A DNA stretch of 64,000 nt, from assembly GCA_003254925.1 (NCBI GenBank), contig QANZ01028759.1, positions 290,564 through 354,563 of the forward strand, read 5' to 3'. The notes beneath the pieces are model-generated. The model made no database searches. It saw only the letters and a program-made list of their open reading frames with translations, and was not told where the DNA came from. Numbering within the stretch: position 1 is the stretch's first letter; each line of letters begins with the position of its first letter. This DNA comes from Chamaecrista fasciculata (taxonomy: Eukaryota; Streptophyta; Magnoliopsida; Fabales; Fabaceae). Both the position numbers and the translations under genes were made by a program. This document shows positions 22,214 to 36,070 of the stretch, one piece after another.

Positions 22214-24921
22214 ATGGATTTCGATGATGATTATTGCAGCGGCGGGGAGGAGGAGGAGGAAGATGAGCTCTTGTACACCGACGACGATAATGATGGCGAT
22301 GATTACGACTTCGTTGACAATGCTTCTGATAGTTCCGATGTCACTCATTCGAATCGTAACCAGGTGTAGTCTGCTATTTCTAATTTCTCTTCTCTTCACT
22401 CGTTTTCAATCTCGCATTTGCTTCGTTGTTATTGGAAACCTAGTTTAGAGATCGTGTTCGAAACGTAGGGTTTAATGAAGCTTTAATGATATGGTTGCGT
22501 ATGACTGATCAGACATTAGATTATCGTAATGAAAATTTCAATGTTTTTGTTCTACACTGTGTATCCATCCACTCATCCTGGTGTAGGTCGTTTCATCTAG
22601 ATACAATTTATTTATAGCTTAGTATCATATAACATGTTGTATGTTATATCTAGTTAATTTTTTAAAAACATCCATGCTGAATATTTACATTTAGACGCTT
22701 ACATCAGGACATCTGTTTTATTACAAACTTAGAGCTTCTGTTTTCTTGGTCAGCAAAACTACACAGTCTTGAATGAAAGAGACATTTGTCAACGTCAAGA
22801 GGATGATATTACAAAGATATCTACTGTACTATCCATTTCAAAGGTTGCTGCTAGTATACTGCTTCGCTACTATTGTTGGTACTGATCAAGACACCTAGTT
22901 TTTTGTATTATTTCAGAATTTATGATGAAATGCATGCATAAATATTTTGATAACACTGCTTTTAGTGTTAAATTTATCCTTAATGTGAAGTAAAAATAAT
23001 TGGTACAGGATTATATTATGTAGAAAATACTAATCTTTCATGATTCTGTAGTTAGGGTGATACTGGTTTTTAAAAGATTTTTCTTCGTTTACTGGCAGGA
23101 ATGTTGGTAAAGTACATGATGAATGGTTTGCAGATGAAGAAAAGGTTCGCAGTGCTGTTGGCCTGTTGGAGAATCCTGTTATGGAGTATAAAGATTCTAG
23201 CGAGGTAACCATCATGTATATGGAAGCTGTGAATGTTCAATATGAATCTGCTAGAATTCTTCCCATGGAGAAACCTACGTGTATACAGATATAAATAAAT
23301 GACTTTTCTCTGAGTCATTTTTATATTGGCAGGTGACTTGTGGGATCTGTTTCGATACTTACCACGGTGGGGAGATGCTTGATGCTGGTTGTGGTCATCC
23401 TTTTTGTAGCTCATGCTGGGCAGGTTTGTTGTTCAACAGAATCATTGTGCCAAGAAAATAAAACTCTTTTGCCTCCTTTTCTTATTTTTGGGATTAAAAT
23501 CCCTTCTGCCTCCTGGCATGTGTGGACAATGTAAGCTTTTTGTAAATACATCGCATCTTTGCTTCTTCTGGTTATCATTAGCTTCTGTTTAGTATTTTCT
23601 AAGCATAGACATCAATGTCCTTCATTTTCCAATTAAATGCATGTTTATGCTTCTTTGCTGAGAGCTGAAGTATGCTTATTGAGATTCAATAACCTTTTGG
23701 CTTATGCTAGTTAATTAACAGAGCAACAATGGGACAGGGAATGGTAAAACCAAAAATAGAGGATGAACATTGGTTCAAACTCTTCCAATGGGAACCAATT
23801 TTTGCAAATGTACTTGCTTTGCCCATAAATGCCACCGTATAATGGAATGTGCTAGTCCAAGATAACTACCATTTTTCATTAAGATTGATACTGCCCCCTT
23901 TTATCAAGAGGACCAGCAGAGTAACCTTTCTTGTATACTGTTGGGGTTAAATCTTTAGTTGCGGATTGTGGAGATTACTAGTTCAACCATACTTAGTATG
24001 ATGACTTGGGTCTTGCCTATGAAGTTGTGTTTCGGTGGAAGAATTTCATTGGTTAAGCTGAATTGTTGTTTCTGTTGATATTTTAATAAAAGTGAAAATC
24101 ATGTTTAATTCTCCTTAATCATAACACACGTTCCCCTCTAGTAAAAACAAAAAAGTAAAAGGGAACAAAGGCCTTTCAATTTGTCGTGTAGAAATCTGAT
24201 TGCTAGAAAAAACTCGACTCATTTCAATTTTAAGCCTTTTTTAAAATCTTTCTAGGTTATATTAGCATAGCTGTCAACGATGGTCCTGGATGCTTGTTGT
24301 TGAGATGTCCTGATCCATCATGCAATGCTGCTGTTGGTCAAGATATGACCAATTTGTTGGCTTCTGATGAAGAGAAGGAGAAGTACTCTAATTATTTTAT
24401 TAGATCTTATATTGAGGACAACAGAAAGGTAATTCCTTGCTTTGAAAATAATGTTTCACCTTGCGTTTTGTATGTCATTTATTGTTGCATTAAAATATGT
24501 TGTTTTAGTTCCTTACATGATTATAAGTTTACATTTCAAAGGAAAATGTTGAATAAACTTTTGGTTTATTATTAATTTTATTTGGATGGATTTGTCATCC
24601 ATCATACATTAGACGAAATGGTGTCCTGCTCCTGGCTGTGATAATGCTGTGGACTTTGCTGTTGGTGGCGGAGGCTATGATGTTACGTGCAACTGCTCAT
24701 GTAGTTTTTGCTGGAATGTAAGTCCCAATGATTTATGTTTGTTAAATGAGTGTATTTATTTTTTCCTTGGCAGTTGGCACTTTATGTTTCAATTTGAGCT
24801 TGCAGTGCACTGAAGAGGCACATAGGCCTGTTGATTGTGGTACTGTGGCCAAATGGATATTGAAGAATTGTGCTGAATCTGAAAATATGAATTGGTACGT
24901 GGTTCTTTGCTTTAATATTCT

Positions 24922-24956
<35 letters not shown>

Positions 24957-27900
24957 GATAACTTTCAATTATTCCTGCTTCTATTGCCGACAAGGTATGG
25001 TGTTTACTTGGCATCTTAAGTGGAGGACAAATTAAGAAAACTTGTATACCATAGACAGTTACTTGATATATTCAAATTAACTTGTCAAGATGAAGACAAT
25101 TAGCACCTGAAATGTTCTATATTCAAAAACAGGCTGATAATTGAATATCTTGAGTTTGTAAGAAGTCAATAATCTATAATCAGGATTATTAGAATTGGGC
25201 ACTGGATAATAGAATTAGAGATTTAGAGGGATCATCACTCTTTGACTACTTTTTAATTTTTTTTATAAAAGAAGATACTTTATTAGGATGGGGAACATAC
25301 AAAAGCGAAGGATAAGATACCATACAATGGAAGAAAAAGCTAATTTTGAGTTGAAAACCAAAAACGCAGTCTCAAACATTTAAGAGAGTTGCTTAATCTC
25401 TGTTTCTTTGTTTTTTTTTTCGAACAGAAACACACCATAGGGAAAACCCACAAGTAAAACACTTGAGAGAGACTGCTACAAATAATTCATAATCTAATAC
25501 ATTTCCTCACACCATCGCATTAAAGCCCTTTGAACTTCTAGTGCGAGCTATACATGAATCAATCATAGCTTGTGTAACTTAATTTTTAATTGAAAGAATG
25601 GGGGCAACAAGGCGGGGACCACTTAGTCATAAAAGCTCTATTACCATGCCAAGAATCATTCCAACTTATAACTTAAAAGTTTTAGCTGTTCAGTGAAATT
25701 TTATTTAGTAGCTTTTGTTCTAACATTTTTTATCGGTCATGTTCGATAAGGGTTATTCAGTTATAAAGCCTGAATTTTAGTCTCAGTATTGCTGAACTGT
25801 TTGCCTCTGAATTTTCAGGATATTGGCCAATTCCAAACCTTGTCCAAGCTGCAAGCGGCCAATTGAGAAAAACCAAGGTTGTATGCATATAACTTGCACA
25901 CCACCTTGCAAGTTTGAGTTTTGCTGGTTAGTCCACATCTCCGTTTTTTCGTAAATGATGCTCTCTGGTATTAGGTATAGTTATATAGATCATATATAAG
26001 AATTGATAACTAATTTCATTCATAAAATTAGCATTTAATTGTAAAAGGGAGGGAGGAAAGAAATGAATAAATGATGGCATATCCTCTGTCCCATTCTACT
26101 GCCTGAGACTAATGCATCAATGATCTGGCAATGCTTTTATCTGCAGCCAAATATACCAGTTCTGGTCATGACTACCACGATCATTAACATGTTTCACTCA
26201 TAGTCTTGTTATTGAGTTGTTGCTGCTGATATCACCTGTCAACACTAGGGCACTGGCCATAGTCAATTCCCTCACAATTACTGTCATAATTTCCGTTTCT
26301 ATTGTGGATAGAAATTTATTTTTTATGTCATTTCCAGTTAAAATGGTCTATATCTATTCACTTGTGTGCATCTTAAACTTAAATGAACTTGGAACTAAAT
26401 TTTCAGTCCCCCCACCTAATACTTGTGTCTTATCACAATAGCTGATGATGAGAGCATGGGATTGTTGTTTTCCCTGTAAAACTATTATTGATGATATTTA
26501 TGTTTTATGATCTTCAATGTAAAATAGATAGTGCTTGATTATGAGTTTATACTTATTCTTCAATCTTTGTTTTCCATTGATGAAGCTCTATAAATGATTT
26601 TCCATAGCATTTCTGCCCATGGAAAGAGATAGGTGAAAAGATAAAAAGATGGCTTACATTATTTATTCGGTTGATCTCAGAGAAGTGGGTTAATATGTGT
26701 TTTCAGGCTTTGCCTTGGTCCATGGTCTGAGCATGGTCAGACAACAGGTGGATTCTATGCATGTAATCGTTATGAAGAAGCAAAAGCTAAAAAAGAGGTG
26801 TATCACAAGTTCACTGTAGTTCTATAGCTTTATGTTACTGTCTCATCTGAAGTCTACTCATTGTGGCAATGATATTTAGAAAGAATGTTGTTTAAACTTT
26901 ATTACTGCTGCCGTTTGTTTACAGTTTCAAGAGGCTGAACAACAGAGAGAGATAATCAAGAACTCCCTTGAAAGATATTATCACTATTATGAAAGATGGG
27001 CAAACAATCAATCAGTATGTGTCAGTTGCTTTGTTGTAGCAATTTTTCTCTTTCTTCATCAAGCTTCCTTCTATTCCCAACATTCTTTTTCCCGGTGATG
27101 ACATGAATGATGTTTTCAATTTGTTTTTCTTTGATGAAAGAAGAATTTTGTTAGAAATGATGGAAAGTGCAATAAAGGAAAGACCTATTGGAAGTTAGAA
27201 TTGATTCTTCATTGCTCTGTATTGAAATTCTTATTATTTATGCATGCTTGATGTCCTTAATGTATACTATTGCAGTCAAGGCAAAAAGCTCTCGCAGATC
27301 TACAGCAAATGCAAACTGTGCATGTAAGCAACCTTTTTATTTCGCTTGGTTGTTCATCTCCTAGTGATACTTGTATGATTGGCTTACGGGTTTATTATCT
27401 CTTATAAGAAACTCAAGTATCAGGTGAAGTTGTGAACTGTCGTGTGTAGGAAAGTTAATACCCCATATAATTGAAATTCCTCTGTTTATTTAGTGATTCT
27501 AGAACAGATTTTAGATGGATTTGATATAGTTAAGTAAAATATATGAGGGTTTGATTCTTGTCCTAATAGCATAATGGTTTTAGCCAATAAAAATGTATTT
27601 CATAAGCCTTCTATTTCTGAATCTAATGCTGTTGAACCAAATAATATAATGAATTCTAATGCAGTCAAGTTCATACCTCCTAAAATCAAATTATTTTCTG
27701 TTTCTAACATGCTACAGCCTGTTAATCGGGAACAATTTAAGATATGTGTAGAATGTGATCGAACTGATTTAACTAGGTAAAATCTGTAGAAAGCCCTGGA
27801 CAACTTGTTAAAAGATAAATCAGCAGAAATTTGTTGAGATTTAGAGATTGGTGGGTATTTGAGAGAGAGTAGAATAGAATCCTAAAGAACAAAGGGAAAG

Positions 27901-29636
27901 TTCTGAAAATTATATTTAATCAATATCGGTGATGAAAAAAAGTGACTAAGCCAATCACCAAGCAATCCTATATAATAGGCTTACAGGCAAGAGTCCAACA
28001 TAACTACATCACATAAGTAAATGGTTATCCAGGATATGGATAAATGATGTCCAAACAACCCAAAATAAAAGTACAAGGAGAAATTTTGCAATCTTTTCTG
28101 CTTTACTTAATCAGAGTGATGTTAATGATAATCTATTGCTGCAGCTTGAGAAGCTCAGTGACTTACAGTGTCAGCCAGAATCGCAGCTAAAATTCATAAC
28201 AGAAGCCTGGTTACAGGTATAAATTTTTGCCTGTATTGCGTGGATGGCAATGAAATACATTTTGTTATTAAATAAATTGTGTTTGTAGATTATTGAATGC
28301 AGACGTGTTTTGAAATGGACATATGCCTACGGTTATTATATACCTGAGGAGGAGAAGGCCAAAAGAGAGTTTTTTGAATACTTACAAGGTATAATCTCAC
28401 CTTCTTGGTGATAATAAATGGAACAACTTTTCTAGGTTTATGGATTCTTTAATTACTGTTTACAAATAATCAGTGGATCACAAACAGATTATAGAGGAAA
28501 TGACAATGAATTTTTTTCTCTTTATTACTAGTGGCCTAGTACATGTTATTTTTAAAAAAAATTAGGAAAATATATTATAAATGATAACAGAATTAAAAAG
28601 TAGTAAAATATTATATTTAGTATATTTTAAAAATAATGGAAAGAAGTTGTAGGAAATTATTAAACCGTTCTCAGTAATCTTTATTTTATTTATTTGGGTC
28701 AATATATGATTTTGAAACCAAATATTTCAAAAGATTTAAAGTAATATATCATAGTGAATTACTATTTTTTTTTGGTTTAGTAATTGTTAGGGATGGCCGG
28801 TGAAAATCATCCCTAGAATTTTTGTAGGAATTTAAGTAATAGCAATGATATAAAAGTACTATTTTCAATTCTTCCCTATCAATTAGGGGGCCTGTTTCCG
28901 TTTTTAACCAATTCTATGTATGGAAGTACAATTTAAACCTGAACAAATCACATCATGCATTGCTTCTGTAATGTATTTTTTATCTGTTCTGTGCAGGTGA
29001 AGCTGAGGCTGGCTTGGAGCGACTTCATCAGTGTGCTGAGAAGGAACTGGAAGTTTACCTCAATGTAAAGGATCCAGAAAAAGATTTTAACTGTTTCCGC
29101 ACTAAACTTTCTGGACTAACCAGGTGAGGACCCATGCCTGAAAATGTTGCTCGACATTGTAGTTTGCTCTTGACATGATAGCCTGAAATTCAGTACAATA
29201 CAGGGAATTCCAGAGTAGTTACTATTTTGATGCATTTTCCTCATTATGAGGACCAAGCATACTTAAGAAAGAAAAATGATTTTAGGAGTTACAAGTTACA
29301 AAATAATTTTGGTTGTTGTGGACTAGTTTATTGTTATCCGTTCACTTCTAAGTGTATTATTGCAACAAATGCAGTGTGACAAGGACCTTCTTTGAGAATT
29401 TAGTTAAAGCTTTGGAGAATGGTTTATCAGATGTGAACTCTCATGCTCCAGCCAACAGAACTGCAAGCTTGAAGAGTCCAGGCAAAAGAGAGAGGGAGAA
29501 GCCTAAAACGTCCAGATCAAGTGATTCAGAAAGTGTTGACGAAGGTGGCTACTGGATCTGTGAAGGGTGCTCGAATAATAATCTACAATCAAGCACTTAC
29601 TGTGTGTATTGCCAGGATTCTGAACCAGAAGCTTGA
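22214..29636 (+). CDS. ARI7/ARI8: ARIADNE-type RBR E3 ubiquitin-protein ligase (578 aa, 15 exons)
   Basis: Fifteen exons join in frame: 22214-22363, 22754-22878, 23099-23204, 23333-23423, 24256-24428, 24613-24717, 24806-24894, 25819-25926, 26707-26797, 26925-27014, 27276-27323, 28145-28216, 28289-28388, 28997-29123 and 29375-29636. The product moves ubiquitin from an E2 to a substrate through a cysteine thioester. Order of parts: acidic N-terminus (to ~50), a UBA-like region (~75-125), RING1 from C130 ([20 protein letters not shown]), IBR (~200-267), RING2 (C288-C318) with the catalytic cysteine C301 in GCMH and His303, and the helical Ariadne domain (~340-490). A RanBP2-type zinc finger closes it (W552, C554, C557, C568, C571), a feature I associate with plant ARI5/7/8. 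All zinc ligands I could check are present. Substrate unknown. Confidence 0.94.
24925..24952. repeat. (TA)n microsatellite in an ARIADNE intron
   Basis: About 13 TA units just after exon 7. Confidence 0.9.
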
Positions 29637-31282
29637 GCTGATGGAGATCTGCTATTGACCTCTCAGGCTAAGTTCTTGCCTATAGCCGAAGGATTTTGGT
29701 CGCTGGGGGTAATCGTGGCTCTCTCGTAACTCGTAAGTCGTACCACTTCATGTAAAGCAGTAATGGATTTAAGCTATGAAGAGAGCCTAAACCTGGAAGT
29801 GGAAGGGAGAGAAAGGCCATTTCTTTGTGTCATCAGAGGATGGCCTTGATGAGTTGTTACCCACCGGCCACTGCAATTTGAGATGGACATTGTTGCTGTT
29901 GGTTGGCTAAGTTTTGTTCAATTGGCCATGCCAGATTCAGGATCAAATTCGTCAGTTCAACATTAGATTCCCGTGCTATATTTATTATCTAAGGCAGTTC
30001 TTAGTTCTTACATCAAGATTGAAGCTTACGAGTGCATTTTGTACACAGTTCATTTTTGTGGTCGCATTTTTTTTTTCTGAAATTAAAATATAGATCTATC
30101 AAACTTGGTGTAATTTCTCGGCTTTTTTCCCCCCCTTTATGATGAATTTTAATGTCAAATTGTGATTGTTATATTAAGCCAGTCGCGCATTTCAAACTTG
30201 TTCATTGGTGGCGCTTTGTTCTCAAGACAAATGAATTGGATGTATTATACAACGAACTGTTGGTTGCAGAAGAAAAGTTCACATGCCAAATATATTCTTC
30301 AATTCAAGGCAGCTAGACAGGAAGGATAAAATTGTAAACAGCCACATCAAAAATAAAATACACAAACCCAATTAAAATAACTTGCGGGTTTACATTAATT
30401 AAATGCTCAGTGTGTGTGCTTACCTATCGTCGTATATGGTGTCAATTTGTTGAGCTACATCGAACGAATTATACATATTGCTAAACAGAAGGGGCAACTG
30501 AAAATAACCGCCCCTGTACATTTTCATTGAAATAACAAAAGGGGTTTCCTGATAATACCAATTTGTTCAGTTTTCATCGGTTCCTTGTGCCTATTTCAAA
30601 TGCAAGAGATGTACCTAACAAATGGTTGAGGATCCAATCTTCACAAAGCAAGCTTGCAAGGCATCAATTCGAGTAAATCCTTAATAACTGCGTGCCGCAG
30701 CTATACTAAGCAAAGTGTCCCGTCTTCATACCCTGCTGATCACTTTACCAATCTTTTAACAACTCAAGTGTTTATCCTCTGAAGTTATAAGCCACAATTC
30801 AAAACATGCAAAGTTTGGTCCGGATGACTGACAGTGAGCTTATCGCATAAGTTTAACTAGACAGCTCTGGTTCTAATCATAGCATACGCCAACAAGAAGG
30901 GAATTGAGAGACTATAAACCGGAAAATGGAGGATTGGATTCATCTCATACGCTTTCACCAGACTTCTACAACTCTGTAGTGGAATAATGAAGAAAATTAT
31001 CAAACAGAAACAGATTGGTAAAAGCCAATGAGCAAGTAGCTAGAATGGCACCACTTAAATTGACAAGTTTTAAGTCCTGGGTTTAAATCCCTACTCCTAC
31101 CTATTCAGAAGGGACCCAAAAAGAAAGGAACAACGTGAGAAAAAAAAAAGAAGAGAGAGAGCATTCTGGATTTCTAAAAAGATGTTAATTTCTATGCTAA
31201 TGTAACTCGTTCTTTACTAATTTCTCTTTTGGCTCCTGGATAATAATATTCAATGCATGAATAATAAAAAACTTTACAAGGA
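29637..31282. other. Convergent 3' region between the ARIADNE and metallophosphoesterase genes
   Basis: Contains the 3' UTRs of two genes that point at each other, with no further gene. A SINE-like piece lies at about 31030-31150. Confidence 0.6.
31030..31150 (+). mobile_element. Probable tRNA-derived SINE fragment
   Basis: Box-A-like tagctagaatggca is followed ~35 bases later by a near-consensus B box, gggtttaaatccc, then an A-rich tail near 31140. No target duplication was identified. Confidence 0.45.
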
Positions 31283-34029
31283 TCAAACCGCAAAGTTCAG
31301 TTTAAGTCTTACCATAAAATGCTTCCAACAAATTGCCAAGCACACCACATAAAGAAGCTTCCGAATCCCTCGATTACCAAAACAGATATTTGAAAGTCTC
31401 CTTCCCTGCTTGTCACTCGATACAGCTCTTTGAGTCTTCTGATCATGATCGTCCACTTTCTTCCCTGAATTTGACAATACATGTTCCCGATGAACCCCTC
31501 TTTCTGCAGTCAGAGTGGCCATGACCAAAACTGTAGGTAAGACAACAAAAATTAGATGAGGAATAACAACCACCATAACATCTGGAGACCCAACATATTC
31601 ATGCTTCTCCGCTGCATTGTGAGTCTTCACCACCCAGCCCATATAGGTCATGTATCCCTTGCTGTTCTCTTCAGTAAAGACTTGACCGATAAACCAGGGG
31701 AATAATATAAGATAGAATAGGTATCCTATCAAACCAAACCATAATGTGCGAACACTGAAGAACTCCTGAAGAACCCATAATACACCATTGACAAAGCCTT
31801 TATTGGCAATGAAGTTCTTGTAGGTATATAGCTTCTTTGGAAAAATAAGGAGAGCTGTTGGAAGAAGAAGAATGAGCAGAAGAATGTAAGCTGACCAGAA
31901 TATTGGGTAATACAAGGCAGCCCATTGACAACCCATGACAAAAAATTCCTTCCAGCTCCAAGAAAGCTTGACTCTATGACCATTAATAGAAAATGGCCTT
32001 AATTCTGTCAAAGTTGATCTGTTCATGACGTCAGTTGCTTCAATTTGAAGCCAAAATCTATCAGGAGACGTGTCCTCAAAGGCTTGGTAATTCCATGGAG
32101 CAACATAGAGGTCTCCCATGGAGTTCTTATCAGCATGCCTGATCATATGTTCTTCCAGAACTAAATCAAGATTTCCATACCTGGAGTCATAGACCTTTGC
32201 CACAACTGACACAATTGGGGAAACAGAGAACACCAGAGCTCTTATTGACTCAAAAGAAGAAGGTTTCACAGATTGACATTCATACTCGTGACGGTATGAA
32301 GATGTCAGCATAAAGCGCGAGTCTAAAGGAAAAGTAGGTAATATAATTGTCTTTTTGGTCCCTGTTTTGAAATCAATATCAACAAATGAAATATGGCCAC
32401 TATCAATGGATAAAATCCGCATAACTCTACTCTTTCTCCAATCACCCATCTCCCACTCCCAAAATTCTTGAATTGATGGGGCTTCAATTGAACAATCCGC
32501 ATTACGTTCAACTGACATGGGGTGCATGTTAAACTGAAAAAACTTTTGCAGGGATGAAGAATGATGACTTAACTGATGGTGTCGCTTCAAATTCTTGCCA
32601 AACCTAGTATGGAGATGTCCACACAGATAAGCTGAAATGGAATGCTTTAGGAAAACATCTTCCAAGGTCCTTCCAGAACTTGAGGGGGCAGAGAATGATA
32701 GTGGAAAATGCCCAAAGGAGATCATGGAAACTGGTTTTTCTGAGTGAGTCTGAGAATTCCAATGTGAAAGTTCCAAATCAATATCATCCAGCAATTGATC
32801 AGTGGGATGCCCAAATAGATTAGTTGGACCTCGTAAACCAACTGACATTGTGCTGTCAAACCCAACAAAGAGATGTTCACGCTCCTGAGTCTGTATGATT
32901 GTACATAGGCAGGTATGTTTATATAAGTAATACAAATCTTCATGATATCAAGTAATATAACTTATCATCATTTAGCAAACAATACAACATCTTGTGATCT
33001 CTCACTTGTCTAATTTAATCAAAATATAGTTCCAACCCAGTTTTGCAGCTGTTTTCTTTATAATTAAAATTCCTTAAAAACATGAACGTCAATATGCCAA
33101 AAATGATTCGATAAAAAGTCCATAAGACGAACACAAATAATTGGGAATTTGAAATAGCATCTAAGATAATTATGGGCATGAAGATGTCATTATACACTAT
33201 TGTGGAGAGAACATAATTGTATCAGTAATTGACTATATATACCCCAATTTAATTTCTAGTTTATTAGAAGCTTGAAATTGTCATAGAATGATGGCTGGAG
33301 GGAATTAGTAACCTCAACAATGATACTATTGATGTTCCCACGCCGGGCCAATTGCCCATTGATGCTGTATTTGGAAAAGTAATCAAACGAACCGCCAACA
33401 ACGGGAACACCGAAATTATCATGATTGCCTCTCAGGTCAAAGAAACTGCTCTTGTTGAGTCCACTCCTTTTGATAACATCTTCCATTGTATTCTGATATT
33501 CTATCCATTCAGCTTCATTTTGCTTCATTGTTAGCAAATCCTTGCTTTTCCCGTCTGGAAAAAGAGGATAGAAACAATTATAATATGTTCACAACTTCAC
33601 TCAAACAAACACATAAATTTCTAATTCTTACAAACACCAAATAAGACTCAACAACTTTAACCAAACTCGCCTTTAATAAACGAATAAAATTCTGAAAAAT
33701 AGGAATAATAACAGAAAAGAACCCGTGAGATCGCCGGTGATGAGGACAATGGAGGGATTGATCATGGAAAGAGCAGGAGCCACGAATTTTCGAAAATCAA
33801 AAGCCCTGTGAGGATGATGGACGCTGAAATGAAGATCGGAGAGCTGAACCACCCAAACCACAGAATCAAGGCCTCCTTTGACCCGTATGACTCTCTTCGT
33901 TCCTTCTTCTTCTTCATTGCGAGCAGAAGCAGCAGTAATTGCAGAGAAGATGAGAAGAATGATAATGGCACTAACAAAGAGAGTGATGCTATTGCTCATT
34001 CCTCTCAAGTCCCAATACGCTCCTGCCAA
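31283..34029 (-). CDS. Membrane-anchored metallophosphoesterase, TMEM62/At3g03305-like (708 or 718 aa, 3 exons)
   Basis: Exons 34029-33723, 33554-33313 and 32890-31283 join in frame. In-frame starts at 34029 or 33999 give 718 or 708 aa; the shorter form starts directly at a hydrophobic signal or anchor segment. Calcineurin-like metal-binding motifs appear in order (718-aa numbering): D65-L-H67, GDLTD (99-103), GNHD (145-148), GHF (243-245) and GHLH (274-277). The second half carries several membrane spans (around YILLLILLLPTALLIF and LIGYLFYLILFPW). This architecture matches animal TMEM62 and the plant protein annotated as putative metallophosphoesterase At3g03305. The substrate is not known to me. 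The exon 1 donor (GTTCTT) and exon 2 donor (GTTACT) are weak but give the conserved joins. All catalytic residues are present. Confidence 0.9.
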
Positions 34030-34102
34030 TTGCCAATCTCAGACTCTCAGTTAAGTTTATGGACCCCCACTGAAATTGCTCCTGGAATTATTCGTGTGTA
34101 TA

Positions 34103-34285
34103 TCTTATATTATATTATATGGCTCTACCTTTCTAGTCATTCATGTTTAAAACTATAGTCTATGAAATTAAAAATAAGAGACAATTTACTATTTGGTCTC
34201 TCTTTCTTTACTAAGTTAACAATTTAGTCATTTATTTATTTTACATACATATTTGCGTGCCCGTTAGAGCACACAAAGCCCCTAG
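34103..34285 (+). mobile_element. Mini-Helitron just upstream of the metallophosphoesterase (183 bp)
   Basis: Starts with tcttatattatatt and ends in cccCTAG after the same GTGC/GCAC hairpin as the copy at 3889-4067; it sits between A 34102 and T 34286. The left end lies 73 bases from the first candidate start codon of the minus-strand metallophosphoesterase, so it occupies the promoter or leader. Confidence 0.65.
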
Positions 34286-35110
34286 TATATATATAGGGTA
34301 AATTATATAGGGTAAATTAGAGTTTGATACCATTCATTTCACTATAATATCATCTTCTTTCAAATGTAACACTTTGATATTCTATTTTTTGCATGGTTAA
34401 CATTTTAATATCTTATTTTTTTAAAAGTGACATTTTAGTACTCTATTTAGAGAGAAAATTAGTTAAAATGGTAAATTACAGTTTCATTCAATATTGCACC
34501 AAAATTCATACAAAAGAAAGATTGCATCAAATAATTCTTTATTTTGTTGGGTATTTGGGTTTTCTCTTATCTAGTAAAACCTAAATGTGTGAGGTTCATT
34601 TGCTTAAGCCCATTGGGGCTATTTTTATCCTTTCATTGTCTTGCAAGTTGAATCACTAAACCTTGGAGCTGATTTTTGGTGAGCGTGTTCATGGCTCTCT
34701 GTTCTTCATTCTAAACGGTGGAGATCGCTTTTGGATGGTTAGAACGTTGTCAGTTTTGATTCTAATCACAGTTTATCTATCTTGTTTAGCTCTTGCTCGT
34801 TTTTGAGTTTGTTTTTTATTAGGCTATCATTTGGTTCACTTGTGACTTGCTGAATGTTTGCAAGACATTGTTGGTGATAGTGAATTTTATTTTTCAAGAC
34901 GAGGTCCCGTGGTTTTTATCTTTCATATTGGAGGAGTTTTTGCCACGTTAAATACTTCCCGGTGTTCTTGTTTTTGTGCATTTTTATGTTGTAGTCGTTG
35001 CAGTGTTTTTGTTTTTCATTGCTCTTATTAGGTTCATTCAAGTGAGGAAGAATTATTGATAGTGTTTTGGTTTTTTTTTACATTATCATTATCTTCCCAA
35101 CGTATGTATG
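34286..35110. other. Intergenic, no gene seen
   Basis: Includes repeated phrases of the type taatatcttatttttt / tgatattctattttt near 34320-34440. No supported coding exon was found. Confidence 0.45.
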
Positions 35111-35119
35111 ATAAAAAAA

Positions 35120-35267
35120 AAAGGGTAAATTACAAAATAGGGTCCTGTGGTTTGACCCCGTTTCAGATAGGGTACATGTGGTTTGAAAAGTTTCAAATTG
35201 GGGCCTGAGGTTTACGCCGTTTGCAAAATGGGGTCTAGGTGGTTTTGGCTGTTAAAAATAACGGTGC
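35120..35267. mobile_element. Partial TIR-type repeat (tgtggtttgaccc family) cut by a gap
   Basis: Begins gggtaaattacaaaatagg and has three spaced units (gggtcctgtggtttg, gggtacatgtggtttg, ggggcctgaggttta). Related copies occur at about 38355-38540 and 59410-59600. The other end lies inside the N-run. Confidence 0.45.
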
Positions 35268-35706
35268 NNNNNNNNNNNNNNNNNNNNNNNNNNNNNNNNN
35301 NNNNNNNNNNNNNNNNNNNNNNNNNNNNNNNNNNNNNNNNNNNNNNNNNNNNNNNNNNNNNNNNNNNNNNNNNNNNNNNNNNNNNNNNNNNNNNNNNNNN
35401 NNNNNNNNNNNNNNNNNNNNNNNNNNNNNNNNNNNNNNNNNNNNNNNNNNNNNNNNNNNNNNNNNNNNNNNNNNNNNNNNNNNNNNNNNNNNNNNNNNNN
35501 NNNNNNNNNNNNNNNNNNNNNNNNNNNNNNNNNNNNNNNNNNNNNNNNNNNNNNNNNNNNNNNNNNNNNNNNNNNNNNNNNNNNNNNNNNNNNNNNNNNN
35601 NNNNNNNNNNNNNNNNNNNNNNNNNNNNNNNNNNNNNNNNNNNNNNNNNNNNNNNNNNNNNNNNNNNNNNNNNNNNNNNNNNNNNNNNNNNNNNNNNNNN
35701 NNNNNN
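35268..35706. other. Assembly gap (439 N)
   Basis: Unknown sequence. Reading frames crossing it are meaningless. Confidence 0.98.
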
Positions 35707-35744
35707 AAATTTAAATATTTATATATAAAATGTTAAATTAAAAG

Positions 35745-35977
35745 TAAAATATAAAAATTAAATAAGTAATAGGGTATCGGATATCGGATACCCTAAATAT
35801 CCGTTCATTTCGGACGGGTATAGGGTATCCGAGGGCAATATCCGTATCCGTCCAATATCCGAAAAAAATTTAATTTTCACTATCCGTATCCGATATCCAG
35901 TATCCGTCGGATATCGAATATTTTTTCGGATGGATACGAACGGATATCCTAACTTAAGATATAAATTGTCATCCCTA
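35745..35977. mobile_element. Partial hAT element with GGATATCCG-type palindromes
   Basis: The right end, ttgtcatcccta, matches the terminal repeat of the complete element at 63011-63445, and both are filled with tatccgatatccg motifs. The left end is missing in the N-run. Confidence 0.6.
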
Positions 35978-36070
35978 AACAGAATAGTGATACCACCAAA
36001 TTTTGACCAATAATCTATCATTTATTTTTCACTATTCCTTCCGTCTCTCAAAAAACAATTTATTATAATA

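Noticed and set aside
22208..22448. Frames overlapping ARIADNE exon 1 on both strands
   Set aside because: They are shadows of the acidic GA-rich first exon.
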